Of a stretch of 64,000 nucleotides of DNA, positions 45,980-55,304 are shown piece after piece (positions within the stretch are counted from its first letter, which is position 1; each line of letters opens with the position of its first letter). This DNA is from FEN-299 sp963717945 (GTDB taxonomy: Bacteria > Acidobacteriota > Vicinamibacteria > Vicinamibacterales > Fen-181): positions 1,302,001 to 1,366,000 of the forward strand of contig CAVQXT010000003.1 of the NCBI GenBank assembly GCA_963717945.1. Reading direction: 5' to 3'. Under the pieces are notes generated by a model. It was not told the DNA's origin. It saw only the letters and a list, made by a program, of their open reading frames with translations, and did no database searches. Position numbers and translations under genes: made by a program.

Positions 45980-48247
45980 ATGGCTCTCGTGCGTCTTCGG
46001 CTGGTTTCGCTCACTCTCGTCGCGGTCGGCGTGCTCGGCTGCCTGTCCGCCGCCGCCGATCAAACGCCGCCGTCGAAACCTCCCCTCACGGCACAGGCCT
46101 TCACCGTCAACAAGGCGACCTCGGCGATTGTGGTCGACGGCGTGCTGGACGAGCCGGCCTGGGCCGCGGCGACGATGATCCCCGTGGCGTTCGAGTACCA
46201 GCCGGGCGAGAACACGCCGCCGCCGGTCCGCACCGAGTGCCTCGTGACGTTCGACCGGGAGAACCTCTACGTCGCGTTCCGCGCCTTCGATCCGCACCCG
46301 TCGGAGATCAGGGCCCACCTGATGGACCGCGACGCGATCGACACGTTCATCCAGGACGACCACGTCACTGTCCTGGTGGACACCTTCAACGACGAGCGCC
46401 GCGGGTACCAGTTCCGCGTGAACCCGCTCGGCGTGCAGGCCGACGCCGTCAACAGCGAGGTGGACCAGGTCGAGGACTGGTCGTGGGACGCGATCTGGAA
46501 CTCCGCGGGCCGCGTGACCGCGGACGGCTTCGTCGTGGAGATCGCCATCCCGTTCCGCGAGCTGCGGTTCCCGGGCGGGTCGAACGCGCTGACCTTCGGG
46601 TTGTCGGTCGAGCGGTCCTACCCGCGCAGCGAGCGGCACCGCATCGCCTCCCATCCCACCGACCGGAACCGCAGCTGCATGTTCTGCCAGTTCAACAAGG
46701 TGACCGGCTTCCGCGACCTCGCCTCCGGGCGCAACGTCGAGATCGACCCGACGGTGACCGGGCACCGAACCGATCGGCGCGAGCCCGCGCCGGACGGGGC
46801 CATGGCGAACGGAAAGGCGATGGGCGACGTCGGCGTGACCGCTCGATGGCGCATGGCCGCCGGCACCACGGTCACGGGCACCGTGAACCCCGACTTCTCG
46901 CAGATCGAGGCCGACGTCGCACAGCTCGACGTCAACACGCGCTTCGCCTTGTTCTATCCCGAGAAGCGGCCGTTCTTCCTCGAGGGGCTCGATCTCTTCT
47001 CCACGCCCGAGCAGGCCGTGTTCACGCGGACCGTGGCCGACCCGTCCGGAGGCCTGAAGGCGGTCGGCAAGCAGGGGAGAAACTCGTTCGGGGTGTTCGT
47101 GACCCGCGACCGCATCAACAACCTGATCATCCCGTCGAACCAGGAGTCGGAGTACGCCTCCGAGGACCAGGGCGTCACCGGCGTGGTCGCGCGCTACCGG
47201 CGCGACGTCGGAAGTCGATCGACGTTCGGTGTGCTCTACACCGGGCGGGAGGGCGCGCCCTACTTCAACCGGGTCTTCGGCCCCGACGCCCAGATCCGGC
47301 TCGGGCGGTCGGAGATGTTCAGCGTCCAGCTCCTGCACACCGAGACGCAGTACTCGCCCGGCGTCGCCGCGCGTTTCGGCCAGAGCTCGACCGCCTTCGG
47401 CGGCAACGCGGTGCGGCTCAACTACGACCACATGGCGCGGTCGTGGTACTGGGGCGCGGGCTACGTGGACCGCGATGGCGGGTTCCGCGCCGACAGCGGG
47501 TTCGTGCCCCGCGTGGATCTCCGCCAGGGCAACGGCTACCTGCAGTACCGATTCTGGGGCAAGGCCGACTCGTGGTTCAGCACGTTCGACGTCGGGGTGA
47601 GCGCCTCGCGCGCGGCCGATCATGCCGGGACGCTGACCAACCAGTCGATCTCGGCCGCCGCCGCCTACCAGGGTCCTCTCCAGTCACAGTTGCAGGTCAC
47701 GGTCGAGCGGGACAGGGAGCTGTTCGCCGGGACGATGTACGACGAGACGGTCGTCACGACCCAGGCCGTGCTGAAGCCGTCCGGGGCCTTCGCGCTCCAG
47801 TTCAGCTCGACGATGGGGGACGGCGTCGATTACGCGAACCACCAGCCGGCCACCGTGATCCGTGTCGGGCCCTCTGTGGAGTGGAAGGCCGGCGCCCGGC
47901 TGAACCTGCTGCTCACCCACTCGCTCGAGCGGCTGACGGTCCCGTCAGGGTGGCTTTACACTGCCAACCTCTCGCAGTTCCACGCCGTCTACCATTTCAA
48001 CCGGCGCACGTTCCTGCGGGCCATCCTGCAGTACACCGACATCGCGCGCGACCCGGCGCGCTATCTCGAGCCGCCCGACGCACACAGCACCAGGTTGTTC
48101 GCGCAGTATCTCTTCTCGTACAAGCTGAATCCGCAGACGGTCCTGCTCGTCGGGTACTCCGACAACTACAACGGGGCCGCCGGCGCGCCGCTCGCCCAGC
48201 AGGACCGGACGGTCTTCGTGAAGATGGGCTACGCGTGGCTCCTCTGA
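45980..48247 (+). CDS. DUF5916 surface protein with N-terminal CBM9-like domain
   Basis: 755-residue exported protein. Signal peptide to about residue 27 (LSAAADQ), then a carbohydrate-binding CBM9-like domain that starts VVDGVLDEPAWAAA and includes RENLYVAFRAFDP. The long C-terminal DUF5916 region is rich in alternating beta-strand sequence (FFLEGLDLFSTP, VGKQGRNSFGVFVTRD) and probably forms an outer-membrane barrel or a large periplasmic beta-structure. Frequent in Acidobacteria and Bacteroidetes, and usually linked to polymer uptake. Function not proven. Confidence 0.85.
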   Translation: MALVRLRLVSLTLVAVGVLGCLSAAADQTPPSKPPLTAQAFTVNKATSAIVVDGVLDEPAWAAATMIPVAFEYQPGENTPPPVRTECLVTFDRENLYVAFRAFDPHPSEIRAHLMDRDAIDTFIQDDHVTVLVDTFNDERRGYQFRVNPLGVQADAVNSEVDQVEDWSWDAIWNSAGRVTADGFVVEIAIPFRELRFPGGSNALTFGLSVERSYPRSERHRIASHPTDRNRSCMFCQFNKVTGFRDLASGRNVEIDPTVTGHRTDRREPAPDGAMANGKAMGDVGVTARWRMAAGTTVTGTVNPDFSQIEADVAQLDVNTRFALFYPEKRPFFLEGLDLFSTPEQAVFTRTVADPSGGLKAVGKQGRNSFGVFVTRDRINNLIIPSNQESEYASEDQGVTGVVARYRRDVGSRSTFGVLYTGREGAPYFNRVFGPDAQIRLGRSEMFSVQLLHTETQYSPGVAARFGQSSTAFGGNAVRLNYDHMARSWYWGAGYVDRDGGFRADSGFVPRVDLRQGNGYLQYRFWGKADSWFSTFDVGVSASRAADHAGTLTNQSISAAAAYQGPLQSQLQVTVERDRELFAGTMYDETVVTTQAVLKPSGAFALQFSSTMGDGVDYANHQPATVIRVGPSVEWKAGARLNLLLTHSLERLTVPSGWLYTANLSQFHAVYHFNRRTFLRAILQYTDIARDPARYLEPPDAHSTRLFAQYLFSYKLNPQTVLLVGYSDNYNGAAGAPLAQQDRTVFVKMGYAWLL

Positions 48248-48276
48248 CGGCTCGGGGCTACGGCACGGCCGCCCCA

Positions 48277-48338
48277 AGCCGCGCCGCAGGGATCTGCCCG
48301 AGCCGGGTCGAGGGACGGCAGACCCGAGACGCGGCGTT
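48277..48338 (+). repeat. TIR-bearing dispersed element, copy D (short)
   Basis: 62 bp, ends AAGCCGCGCCGCAGGGATCT and GGCAGACCCGAGACGCGGCG, with CGAGGGACGG in the middle as in copy A. The interior is shorter than in A-C, as expected of a deletion derivative. Lies between the convergent DUF5916 and galM genes. Confidence 0.6.
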
Positions 48339-48344
48339 CTGGGC

Positions 48345-49506
48345 CTACTTCGCCGAAAACGCGTAAACGGTCGTCGACCGATAAGCCTTGCCCGGCTCGA
48401 GGATCGTGGACGGGAAGTCCGGGTGATTCACCGAGTCGGGGTAGTGCTGCGTCTCGAGGCAGAACGCGGAGTGCTTCTGGTAGGGCACGCCGCGCCGGTT
48501 CTTGATCGTCCCATCCAGGAAGTTCCCGGTGTACAGCTGAATTGCCGGCTCCGTCGTCCGCACTTCCATCGTGCGGCCCGACCTCGGCTCGACCACCCGC
48601 GCCGCCACGCGCAGCGGCTGGCCGGCCAGCGCGGGGCGCAGGACGTAGTTGTGGTCGTAGCCGACGGGCGGCGCAATCGGGACCTTCTCGATGCGCGCGC
48701 CCAGCGGTGTCGGCTGGTTGAAGTCCATCGCGGTGCCCTTGACGGGCACGATCCTTCCGGTCGGGATGAGCAGTGTCGTCGGTCGGGGTGAAGCTGTCGG
48801 CGGCGATCATCATGATCTGGTCGAGGATGAGGCCGTTGCCCTCGCCCGCGAGATTGAAGTAGCTGTGGTTGGTGAGGTTGATCGGCGTCGGCTTGTCGGT
48901 CGTCGCCGTGTAGTCCAGGCGCAGTTCGTTCGTGTCGGTGAGCGTGTAGACCACCGTCACGTCGAGCGTCCCCGGGTACCCCTCGTCGCCGTCCGGGCTG
49001 CGATGGGTGAATGTCACCGCCTCTCCGTCCTTCACCCGGAGCACGTCCGCCTTCCACACGACCTTGTCGAAGCCGACGTTGCCACCGTGCAGGTGGTGCG
49101 GCCCGTTGTTGGTGGCGAGGTGATAAGTCCTGCCGTTCAGTGTGAACGTGCCTTTGGCGATCCGGTTGCCGACGCGGCCGATCGTCGCGCCGAAGTACGG
49201 CGTGCCGGCGAGATACGGCTCCAGCGTGTCGAACCCCAGCACGACGTTGGCCGGCCTTCCGGCCTTGTCGGGGACGATGAGCTCGGTGAGCGTGGCGCCG
49301 TAAGTCATGATCTTCGCCGTCATGCCGTGGCGGTTGGTGAGGGTGTAGATCTCCACGGGTGTCCCGTCCTTTGTCTTGCCGAATGCGGCCTGCGAAACCG
49401 GCTTCGCGCCCGCCGGAGAAGCGGCCTGGCCGGTGGCGAGCGCCGGCGACACGACGACCGCCGCGGCGACCGCCAGCACGATGAGGACCGAGCGATGCTG
49501 TTTCAC
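48345..49506 (-). pseudogene. galM: Secreted aldose 1-epimerase (galactose mutarotase), single-base frameshift
   Basis: GTG 49506 has AAGGAG seven bases upstream and starts a signal peptide; ATG 49530 is an alternative that would overlap the glycosidase stop. The mutarotase fold is clear: YGATLTELIVPD, NRIAKGTF, NNGPHHLHGG with the catalytic His region, SPDGDEGYPG, and NLTNHSYFNLAG. Just after SFTPTDDT the frame is lost at 48771-48772, where one extra base is present. Removing it restores LIPTGRIVPVKGTAMDF and the remaining C-terminal 150 residues with catalytic Glu region LYTGNFLDG. Either a real mutation or a sequencing error. Confidence 0.85.
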
Positions 49507-49526
49507 CCTTGTCTCCTTCCGCTCCT

Positions 49527-51995
49527 TCATTTCGTCCTTGGGCCGATCCGCACGGTGAGCGCGCAGTCCACCCACTCGGTCGCGCCGTCGGGCACGGTGA
49601 CGTCGACGATCCGGACGCGACCCTCGCGCCCCGCCTCGCGGCCCCCTTCGAGTGCCAGGACGGCGAACGGCACGTCGAGCCGGACGCGATAGGTCCGGCC
49701 GCGCAGGCCCTGCAGCCGCGCGGTGAAGACGCGGCCGTCGAGCCGCGTCTCGACGACGCGCAGGCGCTGCGGCGAGTCGCCGAGCGTGAGCGGGGCCTCT
49801 TCGGGTATCAGGACGATGGCCGGCAGCGCCACCTTCGGCTGGACCACCGAGACGGCCATCGGGCCACCCGCCCGGTCGATGAAACGGCTCGAGACCGTGC
49901 CGCCAGCATCGCGACGCACTTCCAGGTCGCCGCGCCCCTCGCGCCACCGGATGTTCTTCACTCGAAGGAAGTCCCATCCGGGCGGCAGGTGCGGCGTCAG
50001 CCTGAGTTCGCGATCCCCTTCTTCGAGACCGACCAGGCCGCGCATGACGCCAGAGACGAACCCGGTCGTGGCGAACAGCTGGTGCGGCACGGCGGCGTCG
50101 ACCGACCGGAGCAGGTCGCCCGAGAGCAGTTCCGGCAGGTAGCCTCGTGCCTCCAGGAACGTCAGCTCCGACAGCGCCTCGAGGTACTGCCACGCCGCGT
50201 CGGGCCGGCCGCCCTTGTAGAGCGCCAGCGCGGCCCAGCCGGTCAGGAACGGCCACGACGCGCCGTTGTTGTAGGACAGCGGCTGATAGAGCGCGCTCTC
50301 CTTCGAGAGCATTCTCGCGCCCCAGTCGGTGCCGATCCCGGCGCGCGCCAACTCGTCGAGCGTACCGTCCACCGCCGGCCGGTCCCGATCGAACACCCCG
50401 CGCCAGATGCCGAAAGCCGGCCACACGGTCTGCTCGGCCTGGGCCGTCCCGTCCTTCATCACCGCGAAAGTGATCCGCCTCCCGCCATCGTCCGGGAATC
50501 GACGGTTGAGTGAGGCGCGGGCCTTGCCGGCCGCGGCCTGCGCCGTGGCCGCGAACGACGGGTCGGCGATCCTGGCGAGGTCGGCCGTGGCCGCGGCGGC
50601 TTCGGTCCACACGCTGCCGAGGAACACGTCGGTCAGGACGTCCCGGCTGCGGAGGGTGCCGGTCTCGACGGCCGCCAGCCCCGCCTTCGTGTTGTCCATC
50701 AGGCCGTCGCCGTCCTCGTCGGTCGAGACGCAGTAGTCGTACGCCTTGCGCATCGACGGCCAGTAGTCCCTCGCGAAGCTCTCATCGCCGCTGGCGCGGA
50801 CGTAGTCGCGCACGGCGACGATGTAGAGCGGCGTCGTGTCGGCGTGGTAGTAGCCGTAGGGGTAGTCCTCGAACCAGCGGATGTAGCCGGCGCCCTGCGA
50901 CAGCTCGTGCATCATCTTGCCGTCGGCGCGCTGCCGCTTGCGCAGGAACTCGAGCGACTGCCGGACGGTGTCGAGATCGCCGTACGAGGAGATCGCCCAC
51001 GCGTTGATGAACGCGTCGCCGCCGAAGAACCAGCCGAAGCCAGGGCGCTCGGTCGTGCCCGACGGGCCGAGGCCGGCCATCAGGCCGCAGCCGAGTTGCG
51101 GGTTGCAGACGAAGCCCTTGTCGAGCGCGACCTTGCCCCACTCGAACGCGAGATCGAACCGCTTGTCCGGCGACTCGATGCTGGTCATCTCCTCGCGGAG
51201 CCGCCGGTAGTGCGCGAACGACTCGCGGTAGAGCGCCTCGGGCGAGGCGAGAAGCCGGGCGTACGTCTTCTTCGCCGCGTCCAACTTCTCGACGCTGGCG
51301 GTGATGGCGATCGGCACCAGTCCCCGCGCCGCCATCTCGGGCGTGATGCGGATGGCGAATTGCGACGGCGCGTCCGGCAGGTTGTGGGCGGGTTGTTCGG
51401 GCGGCGTCAGGCCGAGCGGCGACCCGATGAGCGCGGCGTTCTTCCCGCTGCCCTCGCCGATGACGTACGCCTTGAGCCCGTCATCCCAATAGCTGTACTG
51501 GCCGCCGAGCGCCGCCGGCCACATCGGTTTGAGGTCGGGACGGAACGTCACGTAAATCGTCAGCGTCTCGGTCGTCCTGACGTCGAGCAGCACCAGGCCG
51601 CCGGGTTGGTCGAGCGGCACGAGCCACGTCGCGTCCACGGTGAAGGCCGCGTGCGAATAGCGCACGGTGGCGGCCTCGGGCCTGATGTCGACGATCGAAG
51701 CCAGGCTGGCATCCGGGATCGGGTCGGCGTAGGCCGCAATCCCGAACGACAGGTGGAAGTCGTGGAGGATCTTGAGCGGGTAGGCCCAGGCTTCGAAGCT
51801 GCCGTCCTCGCGCCCGAGGAACGCCGCGCGTCGGCCCGAGGCCTCCAGGTATCGCGCCGGTCGGGTGTCGCCGCGTATCGCGATCGGGTTCGGGTCGCGG
51901 ACGAACCGGGGGACGAGGCCCGCGGCCGGATCGGCCGCGCGGCAGGGGAGGGCGACCGCTGCCGCGAACATGATCGACGCGACGAGGGTCTTCAT
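49527..51995 (-). CDS. Secreted (alpha/alpha)6-barrel glycosidase, amylo-alpha-1,6-glucosidase-like
   Basis: 822 residues with a signal peptide to about residue 20 (PCRAADP). An N-terminal beta-sandwich of about 250 residues precedes a six-hairpin glycosidase domain: WFFGGDAFINAWAISSYGD, HELSQGAGYIRWFEDYPYGYYHADTTPLYIVAVRDY, VWTEAAAAT and GRPAVDGTLDELA-like segments, with acidic residues in the right places for a GH15/GH63/GDE-type enzyme. The C-terminal 150 residues are another beta domain. Presumably an extracellular or periplasmic glucan-degrading enzyme; substrate uncertain. Ends just ahead of the galM pseudogene and is likely co-transcribed with it. Confidence 0.8.
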   Translation of the reverse strand: MKTLVASIMFAAAVALPCRAADPAAGLVPRFVRDPNPIAIRGDTRPARYLEASGRRAAFLGREDGSFEAWAYPLKILHDFHLSFGIAAYADPIPDASLASIVDIRPEAATVRYSHAAFTVDATWLVPLDQPGGLVLLDVRTTETLTIYVTFRPDLKPMWPAALGGQYSYWDDGLKAYVIGEGSGKNAALIGSPLGLTPPEQPAHNLPDAPSQFAIRITPEMAARGLVPIAITASVEKLDAAKKTYARLLASPEALYRESFAHYRRLREEMTSIESPDKRFDLAFEWGKVALDKGFVCNPQLGCGLMAGLGPSGTTERPGFGWFFGGDAFINAWAISSYGDLDTVRQSLEFLRKRQRADGKMMHELSQGAGYIRWFEDYPYGYYHADTTPLYIVAVRDYVRASGDESFARDYWPSMRKAYDYCVSTDEDGDGLMDNTKAGLAAVETGTLRSRDVLTDVFLGSVWTEAAAATADLARIADPSFAATAQAAAGKARASLNRRFPDDGGRRITFAVMKDGTAQAEQTVWPAFGIWRGVFDRDRPAVDGTLDELARAGIGTDWGARMLSKESALYQPLSYNNGASWPFLTGWAALALYKGGRPDAAWQYLEALSELTFLEARGYLPELLSGDLLRSVDAAVPHQLFATTGFVSGVMRGLVGLEEGDRELRLTPHLPPGWDFLRVKNIRWREGRGDLEVRRDAGGTVSSRFIDRAGGPMAVSVVQPKVALPAIVLIPEEAPLTLGDSPQRLRVVETRLDGRVFTARLQGLRGRTYRVRLDVPFAVLALEGGREAGREGRVRIVDVTVPDGATEWVDCALTVRIGPRTK

Positions 51996-52029
51996 CGCCG
52001 GTAGTATAGCCGCGACCCGTCTGTAGGTC

Positions 52030-52070
52030 TTTAGACCGGCTTACGGCTTACGGCTTTCGGCTTACGGCAG
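52030..52070. repeat. Heptamer array (CGGCTTA type)
   Basis: CGGCTTA, CGGCTTA, CGGCTTT, CGGCTTA between the glycosidase and HD genes. Half composite element. Confidence 0.45.
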
Positions 52071-52111
52071 ACGACCACGGCATCGATAGCGCTGCCCGGG
52101 ATCAGCAGATA

Positions 52112-52133
52112 GCGCAGGGCTTCAGCCCTGCGC
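52112..52133. repeat. REP-like GTAGCG hairpin
   Basis: GCGCAGGGC, loop TTCA, GCCCTGCGC, preceded by GATA. Just beyond the stop of the HD-domain gene, so it could terminate it. Confidence 0.6.
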
Positions 52134-52139
52134 GTCAGT

Positions 52140-52868
52140 TCAATACACCGCCGGCGGCGGGTATCGCCCCGGCCTGGTCGGCGCCGGCCGCAGCTCGCGC
52201 ACGGCGGTCGAGAACTGCGCCGCGGCGTCGAGCAGCGCGGCCGCCAGCGGGTCCCCGGCCGGGAGGCGCCCGGCGGCAAGCTGCGCGACCGCCGAGTAGT
52301 GCCACGCGGTCAGCGCGCCGCCGCGGAAGCGGTCCAGCACGCCCAGGCCGTCCCGGCGGACGTCCTCGAGCGTGCAGGTGATGTTGTGCAGCGTGTCGGC
52401 GGCCTTGAGCGCCGCCTCGTCGCGCGAGGCCCCCGCCAGGTGGTCGAGGCGCTCCTTCTTCCGCTCCAGCCAGTCGCGGTGCTGCTTGCCGTCGTTCTTC
52501 GACTCGCTGACCGCCATCACCAGGTCGAACACCCTCGGCCCGAACTCGTCGAACAGGAATTGCAGGAACGCGGCCCTGAACTCCCACGCGTCGGAGGGCA
52601 CCACCAGCCGGCCGCGCCCGGCCGCCTCGCTCAGCCGCTCCTGCAGGTCGAGGTTGCCGTACCGGGCGTCCTCGACCGTGTCGTGGAGCAGCGCGGCGGC
52701 GACCAGGTCCTCGTCGTACCCGTGGTCCTCGAGGATCCGCGCCACCGCGACCGGGTGCTTGATGTAGGGAATCTCGGTGCCCTTGCGCACGGCGCCGGCG
52801 TGCACGATGTCCGCGATCTGGAACGCGCGGTCGAGGCGCGGCGACGGACGGGCGAACGGATCGGTCAT
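52140..52868 (-). CDS. RelA/SpoT-like HD hydrolase (small alarmone hydrolase type)
   Basis: 242 residues from ATG 52868. The metal-dependent HD pattern fits the (p)ppGpp hydrolase domain: His23 in HAGAVRKG, YIKHPVAVARIL with His38, the H62-D63 pair in ALLHDTVED, and a later LKAADTLHNI that supplies the final Asp. There is no synthetase domain. An insertion around 80-105 (AAGRGRLVVPSDAWEF) is not typical of MESH1 proteins, so an alternative nucleotide phosphohydrolase role remains possible. Cytoplasmic. Confidence 0.7.
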   Translation of the reverse strand: MTDPFARPSPRLDRAFQIADIVHAGAVRKGTEIPYIKHPVAVARILEDHGYDEDLVAAALLHDTVEDARYGNLDLQERLSEAAGRGRLVVPSDAWEFRAAFLQFLFDEFGPRVFDLVMAVSESKNDGKQHRDWLERKKERLDHLAGASRDEAALKAADTLHNITCTLEDVRRDGLGVLDRFRGGALTAWHYSAVAQLAAGRLPAGDPLAAALLDAAAQFSTAVRELRPAPTRPGRYPPPAVY

Positions 52869-52903
52869 GTCAGCTCCGTACGACGAGCGGCCGTCGCGCG
52901 CCG

Positions 52904-54157
52904 CTACCTGGCTGCGATCGACCGCCGGAAGACGACCTGGATCGTGACGTCGGCGGACCCGCGCCTGACGACGAGCGTCGCCGAGTCGCCCCAGCGCTTG
53001 TCGGCCATCAGGCGGCTGAACGTGTCCTTCCCGGAGAGCGGCACGCCGTCGAACGACTGCAGCTCGTCGCCGACCTTGATGCCGGCCTGCGCCGCCGGCG
53101 ACCCCTCCTGCACGATGATGACGCGGCGCGCGACGTCGCCGGTGCCGACCGCCGTCGAGGTGCCCATCGACGGGTACGCCGAGTCGACCTCGTCGAGCAC
53201 GCCCCAGGTGAAGTTCGCGTACGACGCCTGCGTGTCCTTCCGCAGCACGCGGCCCTGCGAGCCGACCGGCACCGGGATGAGGCTGGTGATCTGGCCGTCG
53301 AACCACTTCCGGGCCTGCCGCTCGATCCCGAGGCCGTAGGCGACGTGGCCGCTGCCCACCAGCACGACCATGATCGCCTTCGGGTCGTTCGCCTGCTTGA
53401 GCGCCTGCACGGCGTTGAAGCCCATTGTCGCATCCCAGGTCGCCTGGGCGCTGAGCATGTTCATCCACATCTCGTCGGGCATGTCGCCGCCGTGCACCGA
53501 CCCGCCCTGCTGGTCCTCGAACGTCGTCTTGAAGAAGGTCATGTGATCGGCGCTCGAGACGTCGATGTCCTTCGGGATGTGCGCCGCCTCCTCGGGCGTG
53601 AGGTTGGCGAGCCCCTTCTTGCGCACGGCCGACACGATCTCGCGCGGCGTGTTGACGGCGAACATCGGCGCGTGGCCCTGGCGGGCGAGCCAGAAGATGT
53701 CGCGGTAATAGAGCCAGTTGTAGCCCCAGTTCTCGTACCACCGCGAGGCGCGGAGGAACTCTTCCTCGGTGACCGCGGCGTCGCGCCACTGGTCGAGGAA
53801 GCGCTGCTCGGTGTAGGGGTACATCTCGAGGCCGATCATGACGTGCCGGCCCGAGCCGATGAGCGCGCTCAGCACGCGGTATTGCACGCCGTGGAACTCG
53901 GTGCTCGTGTGCTCCTCGCCGATGAGCAGCAGCCGCGTGCCGGCGAGACGCGCGGCCAGCTCGCCCGGGGTGATGACCTCGCCGGTCTTCGTGTCGGTGA
54001 CCCCGTCGAGCACCACCGGGGCGACGCGGTCCTTCCGAGCCGGATCCCCAATCGCGAGGTGCAGCAGCTTGTCGGCCGCCCGGGCCTGCGGGGCCGCGAT
54101 ACACGCGGCGGCGAGGAGCAGGCCTGACAGGCGAAGGAGGAGAGCGGGTCTCGGCAT
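52904..54157 (-). CDS. ChaN-like protein with C-terminal PDZ domain
   Basis: 417 residues from ATG 54157. Signal peptide (LLLRLSGLLLAAACIAAPQARA); the Cys at residue 19 gives only a weak lipobox, so signal peptidase I cleavage at ARA-AD is equally plausible. Residues about 45-300 match the ChaN/Haem_bd domain: LLIGEEHTSTEFHGVQYRVL, IGLEMYPYTEQRFLDQW, and VLVGSGHVAYGLG near its end. ChaN binds heme and is regulated by iron in Campylobacter. A PDZ domain follows (GSPAAQAGIKVGDELQSFDG). The ChaN-PDZ fusion suggests protein-protein docking in the periplasm. Confidence 0.78.
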   Translation of the reverse strand: MPRPALLLRLSGLLLAAACIAAPQARAADKLLHLAIGDPARKDRVAPVVLDGVTDTKTGEVITPGELAARLAGTRLLLIGEEHTSTEFHGVQYRVLSALIGSGRHVMIGLEMYPYTEQRFLDQWRDAAVTEEEFLRASRWYENWGYNWLYYRDIFWLARQGHAPMFAVNTPREIVSAVRKKGLANLTPEEAAHIPKDIDVSSADHMTFFKTTFEDQQGGSVHGGDMPDEMWMNMLSAQATWDATMGFNAVQALKQANDPKAIMVVLVGSGHVAYGLGIERQARKWFDGQITSLIPVPVGSQGRVLRKDTQASYANFTWGVLDEVDSAYPSMGTSTAVGTGDVARRVIIVQEGSPAAQAGIKVGDELQSFDGVPLSGKDTFSRLMADKRWGDSATLVVRRGSADVTIQVVFRRSIAAR

Positions 54158-54199
54158 GGCAAATGCTACCACGGGCGGGCGTCGGCCGAGGCCTCCGCC

Positions 54200-54273
54200 C
54201 GGCTCTAGGCTCCGGGCTTCAGGCTCCGGGCCGGATCACGCTTGCATCGGTAGGGCAAGGCTTCAGCCTTGCC
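54200..54273. repeat. Heptamer array plus REP-like hairpin upstream of a methyltransferase
   Basis: AGGCTCC, GGGCTTC, AGGCTCC, GGGCCGG then GGATCACGC (array and core of a composite element), followed by hairpin GGCAAGGC-TTCA-GCCTTGCC at 54254-54273. The gap 54174-54497 shows nothing else coding. Confidence 0.5.
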
Positions 54274-54497
54274 TGGAGAAGAGCGTCCGGCAGGGATGAG
54301 ATTCAACACACCGCGTCCGGATGCGCGCTTGAGTCGGTCCCGACCGGGGCGTATGATGCGCGGCGGCAGTCCGCGCGGCCGCCAAGTCTATCGACCTCGG
54401 CGTGACCGACGGCCGGCTCATGTGGCCCGTCCCTGTCGAGATGAGGTGAGCCAACCCCACCAGGCGAACGCTCCCATCGAACCCGTGAGCGGTAGTC

Positions 54498-55169
54498 ATG
54501 CACGATCTGCCCGTCTTTCGGAAGCCGGACCGATACAAGGCGAGCTCCTACCGGAGCTACAACTTCAAGATGCCCTCGTGCTACGACACGATGATCTGGA
54601 CGAGGGAGGCTGAGCGCTGGAATCGACTCCTGCTCGACCAGCTCGGGACGGAGATCGGGTCACTCGAGATCGTGGACGTCGGCTGCGCCACCGGCCGGCT
54701 CCTCGAGGCGATGGGCCGCGCCGGTGCGACGCGACTGTCGGGGATCGATCTGGCGCCGCGAATCCTGGACGTGGCGGCGGAGAGGCTGGCGAGGGCTGGC
54801 ATCGCCGCGAGACTCTGTGTGGCGGACGCGGAGGACCGTCTGCCCTGGGATGACGGATCGTTCGATCTCGTGACGATGACCGCCGTGTTCCACCACTTCT
54901 TCAGGCCAGGCGACGCGCTGGTCGAGATCCGTCGCGTGCTGCGTCCCGGTGGCCGCCTGTTGCTCCTCGATCCATGCTTCTTCCCGCTCGTGCGGCAGAT
55001 CTTGAACGTGGTCCTCTGGCTGGTTCCCCACGACGGAGACTGCCATTTCCATTCGCGGTCGGGTGCCGCCCGTCTTCTGGCCGGATCCGGATTCGACGTC
55101 CGGGCCGTTCGCCAAGTGGGGCTCGGCGTGTATCTCGCGGATTGCCGCAAGCCTGCCGCGCCTGTCTGA
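54498..55169 (+). CDS. Class I SAM-dependent methyltransferase
   Basis: 223 residues. SAM motif I VDVGCATGRLLEAM near 55-68, acidic loop SGIDLAPRIL, motif II LPWDDGSFDLVTMTAVFHHF and LRPGGRLLLLDP typical of Methyltransf_11 proteins such as UbiE-like or small-molecule C/O-methyltransferases. The N-terminal MHDLPVFRKPDRYKASSYRS segment is unusual and hydrophilic. Substrate unknown. No partner gene next to it. Confidence 0.82.
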   Translation: MHDLPVFRKPDRYKASSYRSYNFKMPSCYDTMIWTREAERWNRLLLDQLGTEIGSLEIVDVGCATGRLLEAMGRAGATRLSGIDLAPRILDVAAERLARAGIAARLCVADAEDRLPWDDGSFDLVTMTAVFHHFFRPGDALVEIRRVLRPGGRLLLLDPCFFPLVRQILNVVLWLVPHDGDCHFHSRSGAARLLAGSGFDVRAVRQVGLGVYLADCRKPAAPV

Positions 55170-55179
55170 GCGCCCGGAG

Positions 55180-55240
55180 GGCGTTCGGCGTGACACCCGG
55201 GCTGGCCGGGTGCCGAGAGCCTTGAGCCATCCCGGGCGGC
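55180..55240. repeat. Heptamer element between methyltransferase and rmuC
   Basis: GCGTGACACCCGGGCTGGCC hairpin core followed by GAGAGCC, TTGAGCC units. Confidence 0.4.
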
Positions 55241-55304
55241 ACGGGCGTCCGCACGGGCGTCAGCACTTGACGCCGCCCATCGACTGAGCGACGATGCCTC
55301 GCCC

